Virus record (IMG/VR): IMGVR_UViG_3300020205_002074 | Coordinates: 1 to 35,294 of that record | DNA: 35,294 bases | Strand: one strand, 5' to 3' | DNA from: a virus | Shown here: positions 1 through 7,737 of the stretch, in pieces | Layout of the letters: each line of letters begins with the position of its first letter | How positions within the stretch are numbered: the stretch's first letter is position 1 | Translations under genes and position numbers: made by a program | The notes under the pieces: model-generated | The model's database searches: none | Told to the model about the DNA's origin: nothing | What the model saw: the letters and a program-made list of their open reading frames with translations, nothing else

Positions 1-1
1 A

Positions 2-670
2 GTAGACCGAATCACATATGCAACCGATACGGCAACCGCTAGTGTACGCGGTCCACTTAGTTTTGCTAGAGCTTATTTAGACGCGGCTGGTAATACAACT
101 GATGGCTGGTTTGGAGGTGGGTACTTCTTTTCAACTGTAAATCGAATAACATATGCAACTGATACTGCAACCGCTTCGGTACGTGGTCCACTTAGTGTGT
201 CTAGATACCATTCTGCCGCGACAGGTAATACAACTGATGGGTGGTTTGGCGGCGGCTATACCCCAAACGTTAGTTCAACTGTAAACCGAATCACATATGC
301 AACCGATACGGATACTGCTAGTGTTCGCGGACCACTTAGTGGGGCTAGAGCATATTTAGCCGCTACAGGTAATACTTATGATGGCTGGTTTGCCGCCGGC
401 TATGTTAGTGGCTCCGGAGGTCGTTCAACCGTAGACCGAATAACATATGCAACTGATACTGCAACTGCGTCAGTACGCGGTCCACTTAGTTTGATTAGAT
501 ATTCGCTAGCCGCGGCAGGTAATACAACTGATGGCTGGTTTGGTGGAGGGTATGGTGGTGGGACAAGTGTAGACCGAATAACATTTGCGACAGATACAGC
601 AACCGCATCGGTACGTGGTCCACTTAGTGTGGTTAGACCTTATTTAGCCGCAGCCGGCGGTATGCAATAA
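2..670 (+). CDS. Repeat-built fibre-like virion protein, 3' end only
   Basis: The reading frame is open from base 2 to the TAA at 668-670, so the gene begins upstream of the window; the ATG at 197 is an internal Met. The 222 visible residues are about five tandem units of 46-51 residues. Each unit carries the order GNTTDGWFGGGY, then STVxRITYATDT, then ATASVRGPLS; the segment between GGGY and STV varies most in length and sequence. Such short Gly/aromatic repeats resemble kelch-like or beta-propeller blades in phage fibre and other surface proteins. The role as a tail fibre or adhesin is inferred from the repeats and from the virion gene that follows. No chaperone or tip domain follows the last repeat; the protein ends in AAAGGMQ. 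Which structural fold it adopts is uncertain. Confidence 0.7.
   Translation, partial: VDRITYATDTATASVRGPLSFARAYLDAAGNTTDGWFGGGYFFSTVNRITYATDTATASVRGPLSVSRYHSAATGNTTDGWFGGGYTPNVSSTVNRITYATDTDTASVRGPLSGARAYLAATGNTYDGWFAAGYVSGSGGRSTVDRITYATDTATASVRGPLSLIRYSLAAAGNTTDGWFGGGYGGGTSVDRITFATDTATASVRGPLSVVRPYLAAAGGMQ
2..670 (+). repeat. Tandem coding repeat, about five units of 138-150 bp
   Basis: The DNA repeats follow the protein repeats. The block encoding VRGPLS recurs at about 43, 181, 322, 475 and 613. Units are diverged at synonymous positions in both the conserved and variable parts, so this is an old array and not a fresh slippage product. Confidence 0.8.
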
Positions 671-707
671 TAAATATAACATAATAACCCCATAAATTTT
701 AGTAATT

Positions 708-715
708 GATAAATA
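708..715 (+). promoter_or_regulatory. Late promoter element GATAAATA
   Basis: This is an exact copy of the element that recurs across the window. T4 late promoters consist of TATAAATA at about -13 to -6, so the predicted start is near 721, giving a leader of about 77 nt for the gene at 798. A second AATAAATA lies at 668-675. Confidence 0.65.
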
Positions 716-723
716 GTTGATAC

Positions 724-740
724 ATTCTCATACTGAGAAT
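724..740 (+). promoter_or_regulatory. 5' leader hairpin
   Basis: The perfect 7-bp inverted repeat ATTCTCA / TGAGAAT with a 3-nt loop lies at the very 5' end of the predicted late transcript. Smaller inverted repeats follow up to 775. A 5'-terminal hairpin could stabilise the mRNA; this role is inferred. Confidence 0.5.
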
Positions 741-797
741 TTATGCTGTACCCCACAGCGTAGGCCTAGAACGCCTTATAAACATAAAGGAAAAAAA

Positions 798-2012
798 ATG
801 GGACGCCCTCTAAAAATAGCAAAAGCACAAGCAGTATTAACATTAACTGACACCGTGGCGGCAACTGATGTAATAACAGTTTCCGGAAGTTTAACAACTG
901 CGGGAGTAATTGCTGGTATGCCTTTCATACCAGCAACTACTGTAGGTGGTTTAACAGGCGGTACTACTTATTATGTGTTAACTGTATTATCATCAACTAC
1001 ATTTACTGCATCAGCAACTGACCTAAGTTCAAACACCTCACAAACAGTAGTACCATTATCTGATACCTCATCACAAACCGTTAAATTAACAGTTGGTTTA
1101 GTTGGGTCAGGATTTAATAATCCACCTGGCGCTTCATATGGTGTTGTAGGTGGAAATACAAATCTATACGGAAAACAAGTATTGACAGCAGTTGCTATTG
1201 GTATCAATGGTACAGGTATACTGTATTCTGCTACAAACACTGCATATGTAACAGGTATTGGTACTGATTTGGCAAACGTACTAAGTGTAGGTTCTGTAGT
1301 TCAAGTAGCAAGTGCAAACATCAATGGCAGTACAGATTATACTACTTTGGGTTTTGCAAATACAGTAGCCGGTTTTACAACTGTTGCTGTTGCTAACACA
1401 CAAAATACAGGTAACATCATTGGTACTTCAGGTAATGCTCAAACATTGCTTGCTAACGGTACAGTAAGATTTACTGCTAATTTGGGTGGTCTAGTATCTG
1501 GTGAAGTTTATTTTGTTAAGGCAATTGCTAACGCAACTGCATTCACTGTTTCTTCAACATTGGCTGGCGCTGAAGTTGATTTGTCTAGTGCCACTGGTAC
1601 TCCAGATGCACAACAAGATGTAGTTGAATTAGTTGCAAACGCCGCAGTTGCCTCAACAGGCTCCGCATTCGTATATGCAAATGATGAAGCTGGATTTATT
1701 GTTCGTCAAAAAGGTAAAACAAAATATCTAGTAACAGGTGGCACAACAGGTTTAACCGCAGTGTGCTATACTGCTAACGTGGCAAATACAGCATTGACTC
1801 CAAACACAATGAATATATTGTCTACAAATGCAGCCAGTGGAACAGCTTATGTTCAGTCTGTAAATGATTATCAATCTATTATATTTGGTGTTGATATGGC
1901 TGCTAATGGTCTTGCTACTGGAAATCCTGGTATTATTGGCACATTTAATACAGCATATGCCGCTAATACAGAAATAGGTGATAAGCCAGTTGTAGTAATC
2001 AGTAACACTTAA
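798..2012 (+). CDS. Virion structural protein with repeated beta modules
   Basis: This 404-residue protein starts at the ATG preceded by AAAGGA at 785-790. The frame is open further up (ATG at 717), but that extension has no ribosome site and would cover the leader. The N-terminus MGRPLKIAKAQ is the type seen in cyanophage-like T4 virion proteins (recollection). Residues about 45-75 (GMPFIPATTVGGLTGGTTYY, then TTFTASATDL) and about 220-275 (GGLVSGEVYFVKAI, then TAFTVSSTLAGAEVDLSS) look like two copies of the GLxxGxxYxV...TTFTVS module common in phage fibres and sheath decorations. The protein is rich in Thr, Ala, Gly and Val with almost no Cys. It is late-expressed from the 708 element. Its exact position in the particle is unknown. 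Confidence 0.65.
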   Translation: MGRPLKIAKAQAVLTLTDTVAATDVITVSGSLTTAGVIAGMPFIPATTVGGLTGGTTYYVLTVLSSTTFTASATDLSSNTSQTVVPLSDTSSQTVKLTVGLVGSGFNNPPGASYGVVGGNTNLYGKQVLTAVAIGINGTGILYSATNTAYVTGIGTDLANVLSVGSVVQVASANINGSTDYTTLGFANTVAGFTTVAVANTQNTGNIIGTSGNAQTLLANGTVRFTANLGGLVSGEVYFVKAIANATAFTVSSTLAGAEVDLSSATGTPDAQQDVVELVANAAVASTGSAFVYANDEAGFIVRQKGKTKYLVTGGTTGLTAVCYTANVANTALTPNTMNILSTNAASGTAYVQSVNDYQSIIFGVDMAANGLATGNPGIIGTFNTAYAANTEIGDKPVVVISNT

Positions 2013-2022
2013 TAGGTAAATT

Positions 2023-2325
2023 ATGGCTGCTGCACAATTAAGTACCACTGAAAAAGATATTGCGGTATTACAAACTGAAATTAAGTATATCAATGACAGC
2101 ATTGATGAACTTAAAATCAGCGTAAAAGAAGTACATGCGTGTCTGCATAAGAACTCAGAAGAAACTCATCTTATGCTAAAAGACCTGAGTGAAGCCGGAG
2201 ATAAGGCTCATCTAGCCTTATCTTCTAAAATTTCTAGTTTAGAAAAATGGCGATGGACAATGATGGGAGCAGGTCTGGTAGTAGGGTCTTTAGGATTTGA
2301 TGCGATAGCAAAACTACTAAAATAA
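2023..2325 (+). CDS. Small coiled-coil protein with C-terminal membrane segment (XhlA/holin-like)
   Basis: A 100-residue protein, 10 nt after the preceding stop. Residues 1-74 form a charged heptad-rich coiled coil. A Trp-containing turn (KWRW) follows, then one hydrophobic segment, TMMGAGLVVGSLGFDAIA (about 78-95), and a short basic tail. This layout matches XhlA-type haemolysin/holin accessory proteins, which sit in the inner membrane and help lysis. A virion spacer role is also possible because the gene follows a structural gene and shares its transcript. The gene ends at a strong terminator. Confidence 0.5.
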   Translation: MAAAQLSTTEKDIAVLQTEIKYINDSIDELKISVKEVHACLHKNSEETHLMLKDLSEAGDKAHLALSSKISSLEKWRWTMMGAGLVVGSLGFDAIAKLLK

Positions 2326-2353
2326 AAAAAAGAGACTTAGGTCTCTTTTTTTG
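2324..2353. terminator. Bidirectional terminator between converging units
   Basis: The stem is AGAGAC / GTCTCT with loop TTAG, flanked by an A-run on the left and a T-run on the right, so it works as a rho-independent terminator on both strands. It separates the plus unit ending at 2325 from the minus Nudix gene, whose stop codon lies in the loop. Confidence 0.85.
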
Positions 2354-2753
2354 TTAATGCCGTTAATTTAGATTGTACTACATCAAAGTTTACTGTACTG
2401 AATAATCCCGGATGAAGTGGCTTTGGATATTGATTATCGCCAACCCACGCATATCCACAATGTTCGTCATTTAATAACGGGACAAATTCTTCAACAACTT
2501 CACAAAAAAATGTATGATAGATAAATGTTTTATTAACAAATTTTTGTATAGGGATTAATTTTGCAGCCTTAGGAAAAAATCCAATTTCCTCATGACATTC
2601 TCTTTCAATACCTTGCAGCAAAGTTTCATGTTTTTCTATTCTACCTCCGGGTATTCCCCAATGTCCCGGATTCCTAGAATCGGTTCGTAATAAATATAGA
2701 TACCGATTTGTTTTATTGCTATAAAAAAACACTCCGGCGGAAGTATTGCTCAT
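2337..2753 (-). CDS. Nudix hydrolase
   Basis: A 138-residue single-domain Nudix protein. The Nudix box GX5EX7REUXEEXGU is complete: GRIEKHE, seven residues, RECHEEIGF (about residues 37-59), including the metal-binding Glu residues. The family hydrolyses nucleoside diphosphates linked to another group. The actual substrate (oxidised dNTP, NAD, RNA cap or sugar nucleotide) cannot be read here. The start is taken as the ATG at 2753, because the upstream in-frame TTG at 2768 lies inside the late promoter element. There is no Shine-Dalgarno, and the ATG is 5 nt after the element, so a leaderless mRNA is predicted. It is the last gene of the minus unit. Confidence 0.85.
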   Translation of the reverse strand: MSNTSAGVFFYSNKTNRYLYLLRTDSRNPGHWGIPGGRIEKHETLLQGIERECHEEIGFFPKAAKLIPIQKFVNKTFIYHTFFCEVVEEFVPLLNDEHCGYAWVGDNQYPKPLHPGLFSTVNFDVVQSKLTALTKKET

Positions 2754-2758
2754 ACTAT

Positions 2759-2766
2759 AATTTATC
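2759..2766 (-). promoter_or_regulatory. Late promoter element GATAAATT, leaderless type
   Basis: On the minus strand GATAAATT is followed by five bases and then the ATG of the Nudix gene, so the predicted +1 is the A of ATG. It matches seven of eight bases of the window's usual element. Confidence 0.5.
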
Positions 2767-2785
2767 AATAGTATTCGCTTACTAA

Positions 2786-4162
2786 TTAAATAACTATAGA
2801 ATAGTCACCTTGATCATACCAGCCTTCAAAACTTTTCATCCAAACAGTATCATCAACATTATACCGATATTGTACATTAGTTGTAAGATTGGTTACATAT
2901 TGTACAGCGGTAGCAGCACTACTATCAAATGATACTGTCCATAAATTTGTTGAAGAAGAATATTGAATTATATCATTTGCATTAGCAATTAAATTACCCC
3001 AGGCTACTGTTGTGTTATTTGCATGTCCAATATTTTCTACAATCAAATATCTTCTGCCATTAATTGCACCCGGTAACCCTGAATTTGGCCCGGTTAATAG
3101 CGGATTAATTACACTATCAACTGGATTTAATGTATTTTGTGGCAAAGTATCAGTATCAATATTATAAATTAATAGTCTATCATCTACTGGATCAGGTACA
3201 ATTGTCCCGATAATTTCAGTATCCATATATGGATTTTGTAACCAAATTTGACTTATACCCGGGCGTATAGTACCATATACATTTAATAAACTTGACCAAT
3301 ATAATGATGTATTAGGATTTGGTGGTAAGTCTAAATCAATATTACTAGGATAAAAATCTTGATTAGCCGGTAATAATTGTAAAGAATTTCCAATTAATAA
3401 TAATTTATATCCATATGGTGTAATTTTTTGTCTGGTTCCTAATAATAAGTCATCATCTTGTATATCACTAAGGGCATTACCTTTAAAAATAGATGCAATT
3501 ATTTTTTCAACTACTCCTAATTTTTTCAATTTAGAAGCAGTGCTTATCCAAATTGGTATATAAAATTTCCAACTCAATACATCAATGGGATTTCCTGATC
3601 CTTGAGGAATACTGCGACTACTAAAAGTTAACCCATCTTGATATACCACACTTAAACTGGTCCAATCAATAAAATTATCAGTACTTTGAATTTCTAATGA
3701 AGGATTAAACAAGGTACCCAATTGCTCTATTAATTCTAATTTTTGATTGTAATTTGTAGTCCACATATCTACTGTAATACGTAAAGTATATGGTACTGGC
3801 ATTAATCTTTCAACAGTAAATGCTTGTCCTTGCGTTTGTTCATATGCTAATGTTTCACTATTGTATGTTCTTTGTCTAACATTAATTCTATCTACAAATG
3901 TAGGATCCTGCGTTCTTCGTTGATCATATTCTAATCCCGTAATATAATAAGTAATTAACGGAGCACTTGGTAAATTATTAGCACTATTGTTAGCAATAAT
4001 AGTAGCAGCTTGCCGACTACTATCACCATACATAACCGGTACTCGTACTAATATTGGATGTCCGGCAGGGTCTTTACCTTTAGTAACTTGCCAATTTGAA
4101 AATATCTTAGCAAATTGAATTAAAAATCTGCGTATCTGATTATCAGAAAAGTATTGTGCCAT
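2786..4162 (-). CDS. 15: Tail sheath stabilizer/completion protein, gp15-like
   Basis: A 458-residue protein. The N-terminal half fits T4 gp15: MAQYFSDNQIRRFLIQFAKI then FSNWQV, then LVRVPVMYGD, YYITGLEYD, RLMPVPYTLRITVDMWT and LIEQLGTLFNPSLEIQS. These parallel the gp15 blocks with FRRY, LFSNIQ, RVPITY, IYELSIFT and VEQILPYFQPHF. gp15 caps the tail tube and sheath and joins the tail to the head neck. T4 gp15 is 272 residues; here there is an extra C-terminal region of about 200 residues of unknown role. The gene lies 6 nt after the gp14-like gene on the same strand, which supports a neck/tail-terminus pair. The identification rests on motif order, not on a profile search. Confidence 0.7.
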   Translation of the reverse strand: MAQYFSDNQIRRFLIQFAKIFSNWQVTKGKDPAGHPILVRVPVMYGDSSRQAATIIANNSANNLPSAPLITYYITGLEYDQRRTQDPTFVDRINVRQRTYNSETLAYEQTQGQAFTVERLMPVPYTLRITVDMWTTNYNQKLELIEQLGTLFNPSLEIQSTDNFIDWTSLSVVYQDGLTFSSRSIPQGSGNPIDVLSWKFYIPIWISTASKLKKLGVVEKIIASIFKGNALSDIQDDDLLLGTRQKITPYGYKLLLIGNSLQLLPANQDFYPSNIDLDLPPNPNTSLYWSSLLNVYGTIRPGISQIWLQNPYMDTEIIGTIVPDPVDDRLLIYNIDTDTLPQNTLNPVDSVINPLLTGPNSGLPGAINGRRYLIVENIGHANNTTVAWGNLIANANDIIQYSSSTNLWTVSFDSSAATAVQYVTNLTTNVQYRYNVDDTVWMKSFEGWYDQGDYSIVI

Positions 4163-4168
4163 ATGTTA

Positions 4169-5875
4169 TTAGATAGGTAAAATAGGATCTGGCGAAAGTT
4201 GCAAAATAGATGACAATGGTTGACTTTGAGAAACAAATGTACCGTCTGTTAACTGCGTCTGTGCCGTGTTATTAATAAATTGTGATTGCAATGATTGGTC
4301 AGAGGCTGTATATCCAGTTTGTGTTCTAACATTTGCTGAGATTCGTATCCACAATGCACCGTCCCATCTGTAAAGTAATTGCGGAAGATAATCAATTCGC
4401 AAAAAGTAATCACCCACTTGCGGATTTGCAGGAAAACTTATACCAGCACCTGTTGGAAATCCATTTGGTGCCTCACCGGAGCCTGACATATATCCTGCAC
4501 TATAACCAAACGACCTAGGACTTGCTCTAGATATATATTGATATGCTGGATCACAGTCTGCTCTAAAATTCATTTGAGTAGAGATCGTTCCTGTAAATCC
4601 CGTCAATGTTGGGTTTTGGTCTGCTGTTGCGTAAGTATTGTCAGCAGTGCCATATGGTCCGGTTATTACTCCCTGAGACCTAGCAACAAGAATTTTATCT
4701 CCGGAAATTGGACCAGATCCACTACCTATTACTTCGGCAGGTAATTCCATACTTTCTAAACTCATCGTAACAAAGGCATCAATCGCATCAGAATTCATAT
4801 CAGCAGTCATATCCCATATACTTTTTAATGCTGTTTTTGATATTCTAATTACGGGACTAGCATTTTTATAGTTTGGATTTCTTCTCATTTGAATAGTTCC
4901 GGACACTACGACCGGTGCACCGGATGAAGTAGTGTTAACATTAATGGGAGGAGCAGGTTGTCTAAGTTTGCGAGAAAATATACCATTTTCCGAAAATTCA
5001 CCATATGTTGGTACAATATATAAATCACTTGTGTCATATCCTGTCTTAGGTAAAATCCTTGCTGCTTCATTTAATGCAGCGTTGTTGACACTAATATTTT
5101 TATTGTATGTTGCAAGTATATCTTTTAAATTATCTGCGGTATCTAATTCCCAATATAATGCGTTTGGCGGAGTAATTCCTATAGGAACATCAATTTTTGA
5201 AATATAATTTTTATCACCATATGAAATCACATAGCCAGCAGTATACACTTTTGTGCTATCCCAAATTCCAAGATAATTATCCATATTAATTGGAGCATCA
5301 AGAATTTGACTAAATTCTTCACTATCAACCAATGGCTCACATTTAATACGCCATAGATGAGGGAACCAAGTTGGACTAAATCCTTCACTAGCATAATTAC
5401 CATCAGTGACTTGCATAAATCGTTTTAACGCAACCGGAATAGTTTCTTCCAGCGGATTGTAATCTAACATATGCGGCAATTCAATAACATCACCTACTAT
5501 TAATTTCCTACCTAATAAATCAATCATATCATTATAATGTATTGTAATGAATACAATATCATTATTTAAAAATAACCCAAATTGACTTAAATCAAAATCT
5601 AAATTTTGTACATTATAATGTCCACGCAATCTATATATATCAGGGTCATATGAACGGTCCCGATTTTCTAAAAATAGCAAATCTTGAATATTATTGGGAT
5701 TTAGTGAATTATATTCCGGTTGAGTATAATCAGTAGAGGCACCCTGATTAGTAGGGCCCAAATATTTATGAACATATAAATCAGTTGATCCAACCGTAAA
5801 CATTTCTGATATTGTTTTATCAAAAAATCTATAATCATTAGATTTGGTAGGACGATATAGACTTAAGCGAGGAAT
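4169..5875 (-). CDS. 14: Neck protein, gp14-like, probable ATT start
   Basis: With the start chosen here the protein has 568 residues. The first ATG in frame is at 5803, but the frame upstream is clearly protein-like (PRLSLYRPTK, then SNDYRFFDKTISE), has no ATG, and begins at an ATT placed 7 nt after a strong AAGGAG. I therefore call ATT at 5875-5873 as the initiation codon. Residues 80-200 carry the pattern of T4 neck protein gp14: LSQFGLFLNNDIVFITIHYN, GDVIELPHMLDY, RFMQVTDG, LWRIKCEPLVDSEEF. gp14 forms part of the neck collar that receives the finished tail. T4 gp14 is about 256 residues, so the C-terminal 300 residues are extra. It is transcribed with the gp15-like gene from the late element at 5934-5941. 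Confidence 0.65.
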   Translation of the reverse strand: MPRLSLYRPTKSNDYRFFDKTISEMFTVGSTDLYVHKYLGPTNQGASTDYTQPEYNSLNPNNIQDLLFLENRDRSYDPDIYRLRGHYNVQNLDFDLSQFGLFLNNDIVFITIHYNDMIDLLGRKLIVGDVIELPHMLDYNPLEETIPVALKRFMQVTDGNYASEGFSPTWFPHLWRIKCEPLVDSEEFSQILDAPINMDNYLGIWDSTKVYTAGYVISYGDKNYISKIDVPIGITPPNALYWELDTADNLKDILATYNKNISVNNAALNEAARILPKTGYDTSDLYIVPTYGEFSENGIFSRKLRQPAPPINVNTTSSGAPVVVSGTIQMRRNPNYKNASPVIRISKTALKSIWDMTADMNSDAIDAFVTMSLESMELPAEVIGSGSGPISGDKILVARSQGVITGPYGTADNTYATADQNPTLTGFTGTISTQMNFRADCDPAYQYISRASPRSFGYSAGYMSGSGEAPNGFPTGAGISFPANPQVGDYFLRIDYLPQLLYRWDGALWIRISANVRTQTGYTASDQSLQSQFINNTAQTQLTDGTFVSQSQPLSSILQLSPDPILPI

Positions 5876-5928
5876 TTTAGTTCTCCTTGTGCAAGTTTGG
5901 GTTGACGGAATTTAAATGAAGGTAGCAT
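5863..5928 (-). CDS. Possible 21-residue leaderless leader peptide
   Basis: The first ATG after the late element at 5934-5941 is exactly 5 nt downstream, at the predicted +1. It opens a 21-codon frame that runs through the ribosome site of the gp14-like gene and ends at TAA 13 bases inside it, in another frame. The peptide is basic and reads like MLPSFKFRQPK followed by LAQGELKFLA. It could couple or tune translation of the unusual ATT start, or it could be chance. Confidence 0.3.
   Translation of the reverse strand: MLPSFKFRQPKLAQGELKFLA
5881..5888 (-). promoter_or_regulatory. Ribosome-binding site that sets the ATT start
   Basis: On the minus strand the sequence is AAGGAGAA, then CTAAA, then ATT. 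The AGGAG core is 7 nt from ATT, which is ideal spacing. No ATG or GTG lies within range in the conserved frame. Confidence 0.6.
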
Positions 5929-5933
5929 GTTAT

Positions 5934-5941
5934 TATTTATC
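5934..5941 (-). promoter_or_regulatory. Late promoter element GATAAATA for the gp14/gp15-like unit
   Basis: An exact GATAAATA on the minus strand. The predicted start near 5928 gives a leader of about 53 nt before the ATT start of the gp14-like gene. Confidence 0.65.
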
Positions 5942-5973
5942 GTTTTATGAATAACCGTTGTTAGTTTATAAGG

Positions 5974-6002
5974 TTGACATTAAATAGATTATATGTTATA
6001 AT
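5974..6002 (+). promoter_or_regulatory. Consensus sigma70 promoter with extended -10
   Basis: TTGACA (5974-5979), 17-bp spacer, TATAAT (5997-6002), preceded by TG one base upstream of the -10. All twelve core bases match the host sigma70 consensus. Predicted start is about 6009, giving a short leader with CAGGA at 6021-6025 before the ATG at 6032. This marks an early, host-polymerase-driven unit. Confidence 0.85.
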
Positions 6003-6031
6003 TACATGTAAATTTAACAACAGGATATAAT

Positions 6032-7237
6032 ATGGCTACTCGTAAAGTAAAGAAAATTGAAGTTCATTCTTTGGTAAAAGCACTGAATCCTCGTGATGCT
6101 GATACTAAATATCTGGGAGAAGAACCGTTATTTGCTGAACAACCAATTAGTGAATATCGTAATTCAGCACTAGCCCGGGCGTTGTCTTGGTATAATAGAT
6201 TTTATAACCGAAAAGATGCCAGAGACATGATGGCAACATACTTGGATATGCATGAGCGAACTGCTGATGCCAAAATACTGCGTAAAGTGTCTGACCAAGA
6301 ATTTGTATTACCTACATTTGCATGGTTATCCCGAATGACATTGCGTGGATTAGAATTGACCGAGCATGAGTCAATGACTATGGAAAATGAAATATCTAGG
6401 TTGATTGCAACTGTCAATAAACCGGAAGTTAAAATACACAGTCAAATCGGCGGTCCTGCAAAACAGACCAAAGAAGAAGTTGAATCCACTAAGAAAAATG
6501 TTCAAGAAATAATGCGTGAAAAAGCCCGAGAGGCGGCAGGTGAATTAGAAGGGATGCTAGATGAATTTCATTTAGCAGGGTCGCCAACTAAACACCTCTA
6601 TCGTCCAATAGATGAAGTTTCTAAAAAGAATGTACTGCCCCAGCATATTAGTATGCTTACTGAAGTTTGGAATAAAAAACTAAACGAAATGGAAAATGTT
6701 CTATTGGGAAAAGATAGTCAATTGGTTGATGGATATTCGCATTACAGTAAACATCAACTTAAAAACACTGTAAAATTTATTGAATTAGTATTAAGTGACC
6801 TTAACAGTTATATTTCCATTAAGAAAAGTGCTAAGGCACCTAGGGCTCGTAAAGCAATTCCAGTAGAAAAGATTGTATCTAAACTTAAATATTTAAAAGT
6901 ATTTAAAGATGCTGCAACCAAACTTGATTTAATCAGTATTAGTCCTGTAAAATTACACGGGAGTTCAGAAGCCTGGGTATATGATACTGCAAAACGCAAA
7001 CTACATCATTTTGTAGCAGATGAGTATTCTAAAACTTTTACTGTCAAAGGTAATACTTTGCTAGGGTTTGATACTGCACAAAGTGAAGTTAAGACATTAC
7101 GCAAACCTGCTGAACAACTTAATGAAATTACCGGAAGTAAGCCAATTGCTCGTAAATTTTTCAAAGATATTAAAGCAGTTTCTACTGTTCCGAATGGCAG
7201 ATTTAATTCAAGCATGATTATTTTGAAAGCATTTTAA
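6032..7237 (+). CDS. Conserved phage protein of unknown function, early expressed
   Basis: A 401-residue mostly helical, charged protein that I cannot assign to a named family. The N-terminal 110 residues include KYLGEEPLF, EYRNSALARALSWYNRFY and a helix-rich segment. The centre (about 135-190) is a charged coiled coil. The C-terminal 110 residues (DLISISPVKLHGSSEAWVYD to ILKAF) look like a compact beta-rich domain that I recall from T4-like marine phages. The ribosome site CAGGA is 6 nt before ATG. The gene follows a perfect sigma70 promoter and its stop is followed directly by the mazG ATG at 7238. Early timing suggests a role in host takeover or DNA metabolism, not in the particle; this is inference. 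Confidence 0.7.
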   Translation: MATRKVKKIEVHSLVKALNPRDADTKYLGEEPLFAEQPISEYRNSALARALSWYNRFYNRKDARDMMATYLDMHERTADAKILRKVSDQEFVLPTFAWLSRMTLRGLELTEHESMTMENEISRLIATVNKPEVKIHSQIGGPAKQTKEEVESTKKNVQEIMREKAREAAGELEGMLDEFHLAGSPTKHLYRPIDEVSKKNVLPQHISMLTEVWNKKLNEMENVLLGKDSQLVDGYSHYSKHQLKNTVKFIELVLSDLNSYISIKKSAKAPRARKAIPVEKIVSKLKYLKVFKDAATKLDLISISPVKLHGSSEAWVYDTAKRKLHHFVADEYSKTFTVKGNTLLGFDTAQSEVKTLRKPAEQLNEITGSKPIARKFFKDIKAVSTVPNGRFNSSMIILKAF

Positions 7238-7669
7238 ATGAATAACATAGATTTAAACAAATATAGTGACTTTGTAGAAGCCGTAACTAGCCAAGCCAGT
7301 AATGATTTTACTACATTTATTAGCCGTCTTGATTGGATAGACGGCGATTTAGATAACGAAAAGTTTGATCCAAAAATCAATGTTTCATTGTTACTAACAG
7401 CAGCACTAGGAATGGCCGCAGAAACCGGCGAGTTTTGTGAGATACCTAAAAAGGTTTTCTTTCAAGGCAAACCATTAAATGATGAAGCCATATTCCATAT
7501 GAAGAGAGAACTCGGCGATGTTATGTGGTATTGGATGAATGCATGTAGGGCACTTGGATTAAATCCCAATGATGTAATTGCTGAAAATGTAAATAAACTT
7601 AAATCTAGGTATCCAGGAGGCGTATTTGACGCACATTACTCAGAACATCGTAAGGATGGAGATATTTAA
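7238..7669 (+). CDS. mazG: MazG-like nucleotide pyrophosphohydrolase
   Basis: A 143-residue all-alpha NTP pyrophosphohydrolase. The metal-binding signature is present: ETGE at 62-65 (followed by E68) and ELGD at 91-94, spaced as in the MazG superfamily. These enzymes convert NTPs or dNTPs to monophosphates plus pyrophosphate. Phage versions have been proposed to affect the host alarmone pool or to recycle host nucleotides. The ATG starts at the base after the preceding stop, so the two genes are translationally coupled and share the early sigma70 promoter. It is a single short domain, unlike the two-domain E. coli MazG. Confidence 0.8.
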   Translation: MNNIDLNKYSDFVEAVTSQASNDFTTFISRLDWIDGDLDNEKFDPKINVSLLLTAALGMAAETGEFCEIPKKVFFQGKPLNDEAIFHMKRELGDVMWYWMNACRALGLNPNDVIAENVNKLKSRYPGGVFDAHYSEHRKDGDI

Positions 7670-7706
7670 GTTTTTAGATAAACCTAATTATCTAAAACAG
7701 TGTAGT

Positions 7707-7729
7707 CTGATAAATACATTATATATCAG
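7707..7729 (+). promoter_or_regulatory. Late promoter GATAAATA inside an inverted repeat
   Basis: GATAAATA is at 7709-7716, with predicted start about 7722. CTGATA (7707-7712) pairs with TATCAG (7724-7729), whose end overlaps the ribosome site CAGGA at 7727-7731. Only transcripts started upstream contain both arms. Confidence 0.6.
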
Positions 7730-7737
7730 GAACACAT

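Noticed and set aside
2-670. Possible CRISPR-like array
   Set aside because: The period is about 140 bp, the units are diverged and in frame, and they translate into a repeat protein.
717-797. Upstream ATG extension of the 798 gene
   Set aside because: It lacks a ribosome site, begins inside the leader hairpin region, and the AAAGGA at 785-790 fits the ATG at 798.
1752-2102. Minus-strand open frame of 116 codons
   Set aside because: Cys/Ile-rich shadow of two plus-strand genes; no promoter or ribosome site.
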